Assembly (NCBI GenBank): GCA_003533545.1
Contig: DQEK01000401.1
Span: forward strand, 10,895-17,716
Reading direction: 5' to 3'
Length of the DNA stretch: 6,822 nt
From: Acidobacteriota bacterium
GTDB taxonomy: Bacteria > Acidobacteriota > Vicinamibacteria > Vicinamibacterales > UBA8438
The notes under the pieces were generated by a model. It did no database searches, had not been told where the DNA came from, and saw only the letters and a program-made list of their open reading frames with translations. This document shows positions 1-5,712 of the stretch, piece by piece (position 1 is the first letter of the stretch; the number at the start of each line of letters is the position of its first letter). The translations under genes were made by a program, and so were the position numbers.

Positions 1-2
1 CT

Positions 3-1388
3 CATTTGTGGTCCGGCCGATTCGAATCGGTCCCCGATGAAGAAGTCTTTGAGTTTCAGTCGTCGTTCCGGTTTGACCGGCGTCTGTTTGAGGAGGACGT
101 GACAGGTAGTCTAGCCTGGGCCGTGGCGTTAGGAGATGCCGGCGTCCTGTCAGCCGACGAGGTTGCCACCATCCGGACTGCGCTAACCGACATCAGGGTT
201 CGTGGCCGTGAGGACCCAACGTTCGTCCAAGGTGCCGATGAAGACGTGCACGCGTTCGTCGAGCGTCAGTTGATCGAGCGAATCGGCGACACCGGCAAGC
301 GGCTCCACACCGGTCGCTCACGAAACGAACAGGTATCGCTCGACATGCGATTGTATCTTCGCCGGCGTATCGTTGGATTGCAACATGAGGTCACCGAGTT
401 GGTAGACGCGCTCCTCGGTCAGGCCGAGGCTGCGGGTCAGGCCCTCATGCCGTCGTACACACACCTGCGCCGGGCCCAGCCGATCCTAGTGTCACACTTC
501 TTGTTGTCCCATGGAGCGGCGTTACGCCGTGATCATGGGCGCCTGTCCGTTGCTTGCGATGAGGCGGACGCGCTTCCGCTTGGCTCAGGAGCGGTGGCCG
601 GAGCAAGCTACGCCATCGACACCGCGGCGTTGGCGCGACAGCTCGGGTTTACCCGGGTTGTGTCCAACAGTCTGGACGCGACCGCGGATCGCGACTTCGT
701 ATCGTCCTTTCTGCACGCGGCCGCTCTGACCATGGTGCATCTGAGCCGACTGGCGGAAGACCTTGTGATCTTCACAACCGATGAGTTCGCATTCTTTGAG
801 TTGTCGGATGCCGTCACCACGGGCAGCAGTTTGATGCCGCAGAAAAAGAACCCCGATCCGCTCGAACTTGTGCGCGGAAAGACGGGGCGCGTAATCGGAC
901 ATCTGACAGCGTGGTTGACGACGATGAAGGGGTTGCCGAGCGGCTACAACAAGGACCTACAAGAGGATAAGGAGGCGGTGTTTGACGCCGACGACACGCT
1001 ACGGGGGTCGGTGCGGGCTATAACCGCGGTGGTGCGCTCGTTGACACTCAATGGCGCTCGCGGGGAGTCCGCGGCCTCTGGACTTGCGCTGGCAACGGAC
1101 GTGGCTGACCTACTGGTCGCGCGGGGTGTTCCCTTCCGCGAGGCGCACGAGGTCGTCGGTCGGGTTGTAAGGGACCTTCTAGCATCGGACCGAGATTTCA
1201 CATCGTTGACCCCTAACGAGTGGCGCGCGTACCACGACCAGCTGGACGTCGACGCAGTTGTCCGAATTACGGCGCGTGGGTCGGTGGAGGCTCGACGAAC
1301 CCCGCAATCGACCGCACCAGATGCTGTGGCGATGGCGTTGGACGAGGCGCGTCGCTGGGTTAAGGAGCAGTCCTCCGGGTCCGAGTAA
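3..1388 (+). CDS. argH: argininosuccinate lyase, 5' end cut by window edge
   Basis: This cytoplasmic enzyme cleaves argininosuccinate to arginine and fumarate, the last step of arginine biosynthesis, and works as a homotetramer in the fumarase/aspartase superfamily. Counting the TTG at 6 as residue 1, the visible family motifs are WSGRF (2-6), HTGRSRNEQ (101-109), YTHLRRAQP (151-159, with the Thr-His pair of the active site) and the signature GSSLMPQKKNPD (273-284), which carries the catalytic serine. The length of about 460 residues is normal and the frame is intact to the TAA at 1386-1388. The TTG at 6 is probably not the start. ArgH proteins usually begin M-x-LW(S/G)GRF, and here the upstream codons in frame read CAT TTG, giving HLWSGRF, so the true start should lie a few codons outside the window. 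No other arg gene is visible downstream. Identity is very secure; only the start is open. Confidence 0.97.
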   Translation, partial: HLWSGRFESVPDEEVFEFQSSFRFDRRLFEEDVTGSLAWAVALGDAGVLSADEVATIRTALTDIRVRGREDPTFVQGADEDVHAFVERQLIERIGDTGKRLHTGRSRNEQVSLDMRLYLRRRIVGLQHEVTELVDALLGQAEAAGQALMPSYTHLRRAQPILVSHFLLSHGAALRRDHGRLSVACDEADALPLGSGAVAGASYAIDTAALARQLGFTRVVSNSLDATADRDFVSSFLHAAALTMVHLSRLAEDLVIFTTDEFAFFELSDAVTTGSSLMPQKKNPDPLELVRGKTGRVIGHLTAWLTTMKGLPSGYNKDLQEDKEAVFDADDTLRGSVRAITAVVRSLTLNGARGESAASGLALATDVADLLVARGVPFREAHEVVGRVVRDLLASDRDFTSLTPNEWRAYHDQLDVDAVVRITARGSVEARRTPQSTAPDAVAMALDEARRWVKEQSSGSE

Positions 1389-1720
1389 TCAAAACGCGAT
1401 TACCGAGTTTACGGACGGGATCAAGAGTAGTAGAATGATCCCACTACGCCAAGCAGCCAGGGCAGCCTCCCAGGGAGTGTGTATCGCCGCCTGGCCGTTT
1501 GGTAAAACCGTCCCTGCTAAGTAACGCGAGTCTTCTTCCTGAAGCGACGGAACTACGTGCTTCACGTTTTTGCCATTCGGGCTGATCCCGTGCCTAACGG
1601 TTCTTGGCCGCCGTGCCGAGACGGGCGGCTGTCCGTTCGGACGCGGGCCAAGCGCCTCCTTCTCTCGACTGGTTCCGTCTCGTCCACTTAAACCGACTTG
1701 CTTGAGCTTGAGAGGAACTC
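1389..1720. other. 332-base intergenic region between argH and the CxxC/RG-rich protein gene
   Basis: I see no convincing gene here. Short reading frames exist but lack family resemblance or a ribosome-binding site. Just after argH are two simple inverted repeats: GTAATC/GATTAC (1385-1390 with 1398-1403, overlapping the argH stop) and GGGATCA/TGATCCC (1417-1423 with 1436-1442). Neither is followed by a T-run, so they are weak terminator candidates. A 50-base foldable element lies at 1603-1652. The stretch 1495-1517 resembles 4341-4363 in the other long gap. I could not place a good sigma70 promoter; TTGCCA at 1570-1575 has no matching -10. Confidence 0.6.
1603..1652 (+). other. candidate structured leader RNA (three-way junction) upstream of the CxxC/RG-rich protein
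   Basis: The arms CTTGGCC (1603-1609) and GGCCAAG (1646-1652) are perfect 7-base complements. They enclose two hairpins. The first pairs GCCG (1610-1613) with CGGC (1626-1629), continuing as CCG-AGA-CGG at 1616-1624. The second pairs GTCC (1631-1634) with GGAC (1639-1642) around a GTTC loop. Together they draw a compact three-way junction ending 68 bases before the ATG at 1721. I do not recognise a known riboswitch or RNA family. In DNA this GC-rich such a fold can arise by chance, so this is a candidate only. Confidence 0.25.
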
Positions 1721-2389
1721 ATGGAGCAGCACCACGCCCGCCTGGGTGACGTCCTGGACGACTACTGTACGCGTGAGCGTCGAGTTACCAACCACGCTGT
1801 GGTCGCCATAGTTGGGGATGAGATCAAGTTGACCCGATGCACGACTTGCGACACTGAGCATCCCTACAAGGCCGCTCGTGTGCCACCTCGTCGCCAGACC
1901 AAATTGGTGGCATCGCTCTCGAAAGCGTCGGCGGAGGACGGCGTCGGGCCGGCGCTCCAAGACCCGGCCAAAGTCGAGGCTGACGGGCCTACCGTCAGCG
2001 TCGATGCCCAGGTCTCGTCACCCGAGGCCGAATCGGCACCGCCACCGCGCATTGATTCGGTGCGTCGACCGTTGATTCGGGCGACCCTCGAATGGCCTGA
2101 GGGCACGCCTCCCCAAGTCCGTCAGGCCCCGGTATTCACCGCCAGAGAGAACTCCGGCCGAGAAGGGAACGTTGATCGAAACGGACGGCATAGCCGAAAG
2201 CGTCGGAACGGCGGGCGCCCAGGCCCGGAGCCGAACGGAAACCGAATCGAAGGTTCTCAGGGACAATCCACTCGCTCAGCGTCGGGCAAGAACGGTTCGC
2301 GGTCTGGCCGGCCTGGTGGCTCGGCCAACCGACCGGATCGGGCGAACAAGGGCCAATCCCGGAACCGCGGTAAGGGTCGGTCTCGTTAG
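1721..2389 (+). CDS. uncharacterised protein: zinc-ribbon-like N-terminus with Arg/Gly-rich disordered tail
   Basis: I do not recognise a named family. The N-terminal 55 residues look folded and conserved in style: DYC (Cys16), His25 and a CTTC pair (Cys40, Cys43) followed by DTEHPYK, which suggests a small metal-binding ribbon. Residues 60-110 are an Ala/Pro/Glu/Ser-rich linker. A second short motif, RRPLIRATLEWPEGTPP (115-131) with PVFTAR (137-142), may be a conserved peptide segment. From about 145 to 222 the chain is almost wholly Arg, Gly, Asn, Ser and Lys with no hydrophobic core, like the RG-rich tails of RNA-binding proteins. There is no signal peptide or membrane segment. The ATG at 1721 has AGAGGA at 1711-1716, four bases before it. 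It probably acts in the cytoplasm on nucleic acid or ribonucleoprotein, but that is inference from composition. I have an impression of similar proteins in Acidobacteriota. Confidence 0.8.
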   Translation: MEQHHARLGDVLDDYCTRERRVTNHAVVAIVGDEIKLTRCTTCDTEHPYKAARVPPRRQTKLVASLSKASAEDGVGPALQDPAKVEADGPTVSVDAQVSSPEAESAPPPRIDSVRRPLIRATLEWPEGTPPQVRQAPVFTARENSGREGNVDRNGRHSRKRRNGGRPGPEPNGNRIEGSQGQSTRSASGKNGSRSGRPGGSANRPDRANKGQSRNRGKGRSR

Positions 2390-2503
2390 TGTTGAGCCGA
2401 TTCCGCTTTCATGCGACCAAATTACGTTCCGTCCGGTCGGTTCGCAACATTTCCGAGGTAATCGAAGTTTGGCGGCGCGTTTGGCCGTTGCCCTGATTCA
2501 CCT

Positions 2504-2722
2504 GTGGCCGGGATCAAACGTACGCGTGGTACGGTGCTCCGAGTGGCTGCTAGGCCGTCTGCGGCGGTCGTGGTGGGCCTCGCCTTGTTCGTGCCAGCGC
2601 TCGCCGCCGCGCTCGGCGACTATCGCTGGGAGAGCTGGGTCACGGATGGCCTAAGTCTGATTCTAGGAGGAACAGGCGCAGCGCTACTGCTTGTCGGACT
2701 CGGTGGAACGCTTTCCAGCTAG
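2504..2722 (+). CDS. probable small membrane protein, two transmembrane segments
   Basis: This 72-residue frame opens with GTG. It has a basic N-terminus (K5, R6, R8, R13, R17), then two hydrophobic stretches at about 18-37 and 50-68, separated by a short polar loop, DYRWESWVTD (39-48). The second stretch is a Gly/Ala/Leu-rich helix containing GGTGAALLLVGLGG. The basic start and two helices suggest a hairpin in the inner membrane with both ends in the cytoplasm. The coding signal is only moderate: third positions are mostly G or C, and the frame is closed upstream by TAA at 2459-2461. No ribosome-binding site is evident before 2504. The in-frame GTGs at 2534 and 2543 are other possible starts. 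No function can be assigned, and the longer overlapping frame at 2172-2654 looks like a shadow. Confidence 0.5.
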   Translation: MAGIKRTRGTVLRVAARPSAAVVVGLALFVPALAAALGDYRWESWVTDGLSLILGGTGAALLLVGLGGTLSS

Positions 2723-3025
2723 GCCGACTCGAACTGAAGCCCCCGCAAGGGGATACTGCAGCCTTCTCCAAAGCCAGCTCCAAGAAAGTAGCTACGAATT
2801 TTCGCCGAAGTAGGTCGGAGAGGTGTCGTAATGCAGGCCTGCAGCGGTCGCGAGCCGGACCGTGCGTCACAAAGTTCATAGATTGTCGGTACGGTGCCAG
2901 GGGTGGCTGGAGTTGGAAGAGTTAACCGGACAGCGCCGGTCCCGGCGGAACGGTGTTACACTCTCGCCCTGCTGTCGCGGGAACCTGTTCCTTGTTTCAG
3001 ATCGAGTGGTTTACTGAGTTACCGC
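2723..3025. other. intergenic region and probable 5' leader before the deoxyhypusine-synthase-like gene
   Basis: No gene is seen in the first 170 bases. The stretch holds a short hairpin CCCC-GCAA-GGGG (2741-2752, a GNRA-type loop), GTAGCTAC (2788-2795) and the 12-base palindrome TGCAGGCCTGCA (2832-2843). From 2894 the frame of the downstream enzyme is open through a GTG, but the extra 44 residues look non-conserved and cover a good extended -10 element, so I treat 2894-3025 as leader rather than coding. None of the hairpins has a T-run. Confidence 0.5.
2934..2962 (+). promoter_or_regulatory. candidate extended -10 promoter with adjoining inverted repeat
   Basis: TGTTACACT at 2954-2962 matches the extended -10 form TGnTATAAT, with TACACT as the -10 hexamer. 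Nothing close to TTGACA sits 16-18 bases upstream, which fits an extended -10 promoter. In the -35 position is a perfect inverted repeat, CGCCGG-TC-CCGGCG (2934-2947), a possible operator. Transcription would begin near 2969, about 57 bases before the preferred GTG start at 3026. Confidence 0.4.
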
Positions 3026-4192
3026 GTGCCCCATCGCTTCTCTGATCCATCCGCATCTAGGTCGGCGGCTCGCCACCTCACCGGCGACCCCATTCGCTAC
3101 TATCGTCCTCGTGGGAGCGTCGATGTCAGACGTCTCGTGGACGAGGGGTTTCAGGCGTTTAACGCAAGCCGTCTCTCCGAGGCGTGCCACGTCTTTGCGG
3201 ACAAAATGCTGGATCCTGCTAGCGACACCACGATCGGTCTTACGGTCGCTGGGGCACTCACGCCGGCTGGGTTGGGGGGGTGCGTCATCGAGTTGATGGA
3301 ACGCGGGCTGGTTGACTTCGTGATCAGCACAGGTGCGAACCTGTATCACGACCTGCACTATGCGCTTAACTTCACGCTATATCAGGGGTCCCCGTTTCTC
3401 GACGATGTTCAGTTGCACACCGACGGCGTCATCCGTATCTACGACGTGCTCTTGCCGACCCAGGTGCTACTGGAGACCGACGCCTACGTCCTTGAATTCC
3501 TTGAGTGTCAGACTTTTAAGGGGCCGATCTCGTCGCCCGCTTTGTACTATGCGATGGGACAGGATTTGATGTCTCGTCACCCAGGTTGCCAGGCGCACTC
3601 CGTGGTGGCGAGTGCGGCAGCCGCCGGGGTTCCGCTCTTCACGCCTTCGCCCGGCGACAGTTCCATCGGCATGAACCTGGCAGCCCACGACCTCCTTCAC
3701 GGCGGCGGTTGCCAGATTGATCCCAACCGTGATGTCAACGAAGTGGCGGCCATTATCCTGAACGGCACCCGGAATGGATGCGTGATTCTAGGCGGCGGTT
3801 CACCGAAAAATTTTTATTTGCAGGGACAACCGACGTTATGGGAGATCTACGGTATTCCGAAGGGCGGGAACGAATATTTCGTCCAGATCACCACCGACCA
3901 AGTCGTATGGGGGGGACTGTCCGGGGCGACTCCGTCCGAGGCCGTGAGTTGGGGAAAGGTGAATCCTGGTGTACTACCAGACACGGTCGTCGCTTACTGC
4001 GACGCGACAATCGCGTTTCCCATCCTGTGTGAATACGTCGTCGGTTCAGAGAATGCGCGACGAGAGCCCCGACGGTTGTTCGACCACCGTGACGCCCTTG
4101 TGGCTGAATTGGAACGCCAGGCTAGGTCGCGCCGGGATCACATCGGGAGTCCGCCGACAGGACGGGGGACTGAGACAATCGACCCAGATTAG
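3026..4192 (+). CDS. deoxyhypusine synthase family protein (bacterial DHS-like)
   Basis: Deoxyhypusine synthase moves the aminobutyl group of spermidine to a lysine of eIF5A using NAD. Bacteria lack eIF5A, and bacterial relatives are associated with polyamine chemistry such as homospermidine-type synthesis. Numbered from the GTG at 3026, landmarks are HLTGDPI (17-23), LTPAGLGG (78-85), STGANLYHDLH (101-111), GGG-SPK (256-261) and EAVSWGK (305-311). Lys311 aligns with the catalytic lysine of the human enzyme (K329), with Trp309 and Glu305 also kept. Several human spermidine-site residues are changed: D243 to Met216, H288 to Asn262, D316 to Leu298, and the GGVEED loop to GANLYHD. The frame is open back to a GTG at 2894, but that extension is unlike the family and covers a promoter-like element; neither start has a clear ribosome-binding site. 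At 388 residues it is slightly long, with a polar C-terminal tail. Family membership is secure; substrate is not. Confidence 0.9.
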   Translation: MPHRFSDPSASRSAARHLTGDPIRYYRPRGSVDVRRLVDEGFQAFNASRLSEACHVFADKMLDPASDTTIGLTVAGALTPAGLGGCVIELMERGLVDFVISTGANLYHDLHYALNFTLYQGSPFLDDVQLHTDGVIRIYDVLLPTQVLLETDAYVLEFLECQTFKGPISSPALYYAMGQDLMSRHPGCQAHSVVASAAAAGVPLFTPSPGDSSIGMNLAAHDLLHGGGCQIDPNRDVNEVAAIILNGTRNGCVILGGGSPKNFYLQGQPTLWEIYGIPKGGNEYFVQITTDQVVWGGLSGATPSEAVSWGKVNPGVLPDTVVAYCDATIAFPILCEYVVGSENARREPRRLFDHRDALVAELERQARSRRDHIGSPPTGRGTETIDPD

Positions 4193-4526
4193 CGGTTGCG
4201 GATGCTCAACGGCCCTCCGCGTTCGCAGCGGCCTGGAAATGCTTTCGGTTCCGCGGCCAGCACCTCGTATCGATGAGCGTACGCGCGACCGGGTTATGCC
4301 GAAGGGTTAGACCCCATTGGCCTGGACGTCTCCCGCTGTTCCGCTTTGTAAAATCGTCTGTGCGCGCGGCGACGCTCTCCCAACAGCCCGCGATGCACCC
4401 ACGACTGAATTCCAGTACGGTTTCGGCAAGACACGGCGGCCGGTTGACCGGTTTTCAAGGGCTCGACTACCATCGGTTTCTCCGCTTAATGGTTGACTTA
4501 CTAGTTTCGCGCCGCGCCGGGCTCTG
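4193..4526. other. 334-base intergenic region before the pterin synthase gene
   Basis: I find no convincing gene. The open frame at 4273-4527 has no family resemblance and atypical composition. The region contains the stretch 4341-4363, which resembles 1495-1517 in the gap after argH, and CCGGT-TG-ACCGG (4440-4451), a small inverted repeat overlapping a possible -35 box. No hairpin with a T-run marks the end of the preceding gene. Confidence 0.55.
4444..4473 (+). promoter_or_regulatory. possible sigma70 promoter for the pterin synthase gene
   Basis: TTGACC (4444-4449) and TACCAT (4468-4473) are separated by 18 bases and would start transcripts near 4480, giving a leader of roughly 47 bases. 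The -35 matches five of six consensus bases and the -10 four of six. The -35 lies inside the inverted repeat 4440-4451. The match is weak and untested. Confidence 0.3.
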
Positions 4527-4967
4527 ATGCAGATGGGGAACCACACCTATTCGGTCACCAAGCGTATCGAATTTTGTTATGGGCATCGGTTGCTGGATCA
4601 CGACGGGGATTGCAAACATTTGCACGGCCACAACGCGGTGGCCGAGATCGAGGTGCAGTCGGCTACGCTCGATGTGCGCGCGATGGTGTGCGATTTCAAC
4701 GACATTAAACGCGCGATGAAAGGATGGGTTGACCGCGAGCTGGACCACCGTATGATCTTGCGGCGAGACGACCCTCTAGCCGAACTACTGCGAGCCGCGG
4801 GCGAGCCGGTCTACCTCGTCGACCACAATCCCACCGCTGAGTGCATCGCTCAGTTGCTTTTCGAGCAGACCAAGACGGCGGGATTCTCGGTCACGCGGGT
4901 TACGGTCTGGGAGACTCCGTCGTCGTCCGCGACCTACGCCGAGCAGACCGTCGAGTCCGCTTCCTGA
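4527..4967 (+). CDS. queD: 6-carboxytetrahydropterin / 6-pyruvoyltetrahydropterin synthase family (QueD-like)
   Basis: Members convert 7,8-dihydroneopterin triphosphate to 6-carboxy- or 6-pyruvoyl-tetrahydropterin. In bacteria the usual role is the first committed step toward queuosine and other 7-deazaguanines. The zinc ligands are visible as His20 (YGH), His33 and His35. Cys29 forms the C-x3-HGH motif typical of QueD, and LDH (Asp73-His74) and VWET (Glu129) complete the catalytic set. NPTAE (101-105) and the MVCDFNDIK segment (53-61) are also family features. The 146-residue length is in the upper normal range. The ATG at 4527 is preferred; an in-frame ATG two codons later is possible, and neither has a strong ribosome-binding site. 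No other queuosine gene is in the window, so pathway assignment rests on the motif. The gene runs tail to tail with the metal repressor, leaving four bases between stops. Confidence 0.88.
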   Translation: MQMGNHTYSVTKRIEFCYGHRLLDHDGDCKHLHGHNAVAEIEVQSATLDVRAMVCDFNDIKRAMKGWVDRELDHRMILRRDDPLAELLRAAGEPVYLVDHNPTAECIAQLLFEQTKTAGFSVTRVTVWETPSSSATYAEQTVESAS

Positions 4968-4971
4968 CGGG

Positions 4972-5637
4972 TCAGAGGATCTCGATCAAGACCTTCGAGG
5001 CAGCATTGGTGCCAATCGTCACCCGGCGTTCGCCCGCCAGCACCTGGACGCTGTCAGCCGCCGAGTTTCTGTTTTCGACCTCGATCGACTGGCCGGGCTT
5101 AAGTTCCTGGGCTTCCAGAAACCGAAGGAAACTGGAATTCTGATCGGTAACCCGGGTTACCGTGACCGGCGTGCTCAGGGGGCATGTCAGCAGGGAATGG
5201 TAGTCAGGGTCGGCCAGGGCCCCATCAGCGGTAGGTATCGGGTCCCCGTGCGGGTCCACTGCCGGGTGGCCGAGCATCGCGTCCATGCGCTCGACCAGTC
5301 GGTCAGAAACCACGTGTTCGAGTTGTTCTGCGTCCTCGTGAACGTCGGCCCAACTCATGCCCATGACTTCGACCAGAAATTGTTCAATTAAGCGGTGTCG
5401 TCGTAGAACCAGGGTGGCCAGTCTCGTGCCCGCCGATGACAGTCGAACCCCGACATAGGGTTCATATTCGACCAGTCCGGATTCAGCCAGCGCCTTGACC
5501 ATCGTGGTCGCTGTTCCGGGCGCGACGCCAACGGCATTGGCCAGCTGTCCCATCGGCACCAGCGTCTCGTTTCCCATAGAGGCTTCCGCCTGGTGAAGCG
5601 CTTTCAAATAGTTTTCTACAGTGCTGGACGGAAGCAT
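4972..5637 (-). CDS. DtxR/MntR-family metal-dependent transcriptional repressor
   Basis: It has the full three-part DtxR layout: winged helix at about 1-66 (VENYLKAL near the start, then GVAPGTATTMVKALAESGLVEYEPY), metal-binding dimerisation domain at about 67-140 (RRHRLIEQFLVEV, VHEDAEQLEHVVSDRLVERM, DPHGDPIP), and a FeoA/SH3-like domain at 156-221 ending SKVLIEIL. Numbered from the ATG at 5637, probable metal ligands are His81, His100, Glu104, Glu107 and His108. Glu104 replaces the DtxR cysteine as in MntR, but the position of MntR Asp8 or DtxR Met10 is Asn9, so metal preference (Mn, Fe or Zn) is unsettled. Such proteins bind DNA when metal-loaded and repress uptake or oxidase genes. I chose the ATG over the TTG at 5655 because GAGGG lies 11 bases upstream and the conserved region begins just after. 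It diverges from the copper oxidase and probably regulates it and itself. Confidence 0.92.
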   Translation of the reverse strand: MLPSSTVENYLKALHQAEASMGNETLVPMGQLANAVGVAPGTATTMVKALAESGLVEYEPYVGVRLSSAGTRLATLVLRRHRLIEQFLVEVMGMSWADVHEDAEQLEHVVSDRLVERMDAMLGHPAVDPHGDPIPTADGALADPDYHSLLTCPLSTPVTVTRVTDQNSSFLRFLEAQELKPGQSIEVENRNSAADSVQVLAGERRVTIGTNAASKVLIEIL

Positions 5638-5656
5638 AGGCTGGTCGACCCTCAAA

Positions 5657-5686
5657 TTGACTTTTTCATCGCTCCAGAGCTATATT
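5657..5686 (+). promoter_or_regulatory. sigma70-type promoter for the multicopper oxidase
   Basis: TTGACT (5657-5662) and TATATT (5681-5686) are separated by 18 bases, each matching five of six consensus positions. Transcription would begin near 5693, leaving a leader of only about 20 bases with no clear Shine-Dalgarno before the ATG at 5712. The -10 abuts the inverted repeat at 5685-5700. Confidence 0.65.
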
Positions 5687-5712
5687 TTGAATAGTCAAAA
5701 CAAAACTGTCAA
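5684..5712 (-). promoter_or_regulatory. divergent promoter for the metal-dependent repressor
   Basis: On the minus strand, TTGACA (5712-5707) is a perfect -35, followed after 17 bases by CAAAAT (5689-5684), which matches four of six -10 positions. Its spacer and -10 contain the inverted repeat. Transcripts would begin near 5677, about 40 bases before the repressor ATG. Confidence 0.5.
5685..5700. promoter_or_regulatory. candidate operator for the DtxR/MntR-family repressor
   Basis: TTTTGA-ATAG-TCAAAA is an inverted repeat with perfect 6-base arms and a 4-base centre. It overlaps the -10 and start region of the oxidase promoter and the -10 and spacer of the repressor promoter, so one bound dimer pair could block both. 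The AT-rich symmetric form suits a DtxR/MntR-type site, though it is not the classic DtxR or MntR box. Binding by the neighbouring repressor is inference from position. Confidence 0.55.

Noticed and set aside
1385..1442. Two inverted repeats after argH (GTAATC/GATTAC and GGGATCA/TGATCCC) as intrinsic terminators
   Set aside because: Neither is followed by a run of T, and the first overlaps the stop codon. They remain weak hairpins and are not called as terminators.
2412..2448. Bulged stem TGCGACC with GG-T-TCGCA just after the RG-rich protein gene as a terminator
   Set aside because: There is a bulge, a long inner loop and no T-run after it, so it does not meet the usual form of an intrinsic terminator.
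2172..2654. 160-residue open frame overlapping the RG-rich protein gene
   Set aside because: More than 200 bases overlap the better-supported gene 1721-2389 in another frame, and the translation lacks any family signal; it is most likely a shadow.
2741..2752. CCCC-GCAA-GGGG hairpin as a riboswitch or terminator
   Set aside because: The stem is only four pairs, there is no T-run after it, and the flanking bases do not match any riboswitch core I know.
2832..2843. Perfect 12-base palindrome TGCAGGCCTGCA
   Set aside because: A 12-base palindrome is expected about once or twice by chance in a window of this length, and its position does not coincide with a promoter or start.
4273..4527. 84-residue open frame in the gap before the pterin synthase gene
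   Set aside because: It has no recognisable motif, no clear ribosome-binding site and an Arg/Ser-rich composition typical of non-coding GC-rich DNA.
5652..5669. Five-codon upstream frame (MKKSI then stop) on the minus strand in the repressor leader
   Set aside because: The only Shine-Dalgarno-like GGAG is two bases from its ATG, too close for normal use, and such tiny frames are common by chance.
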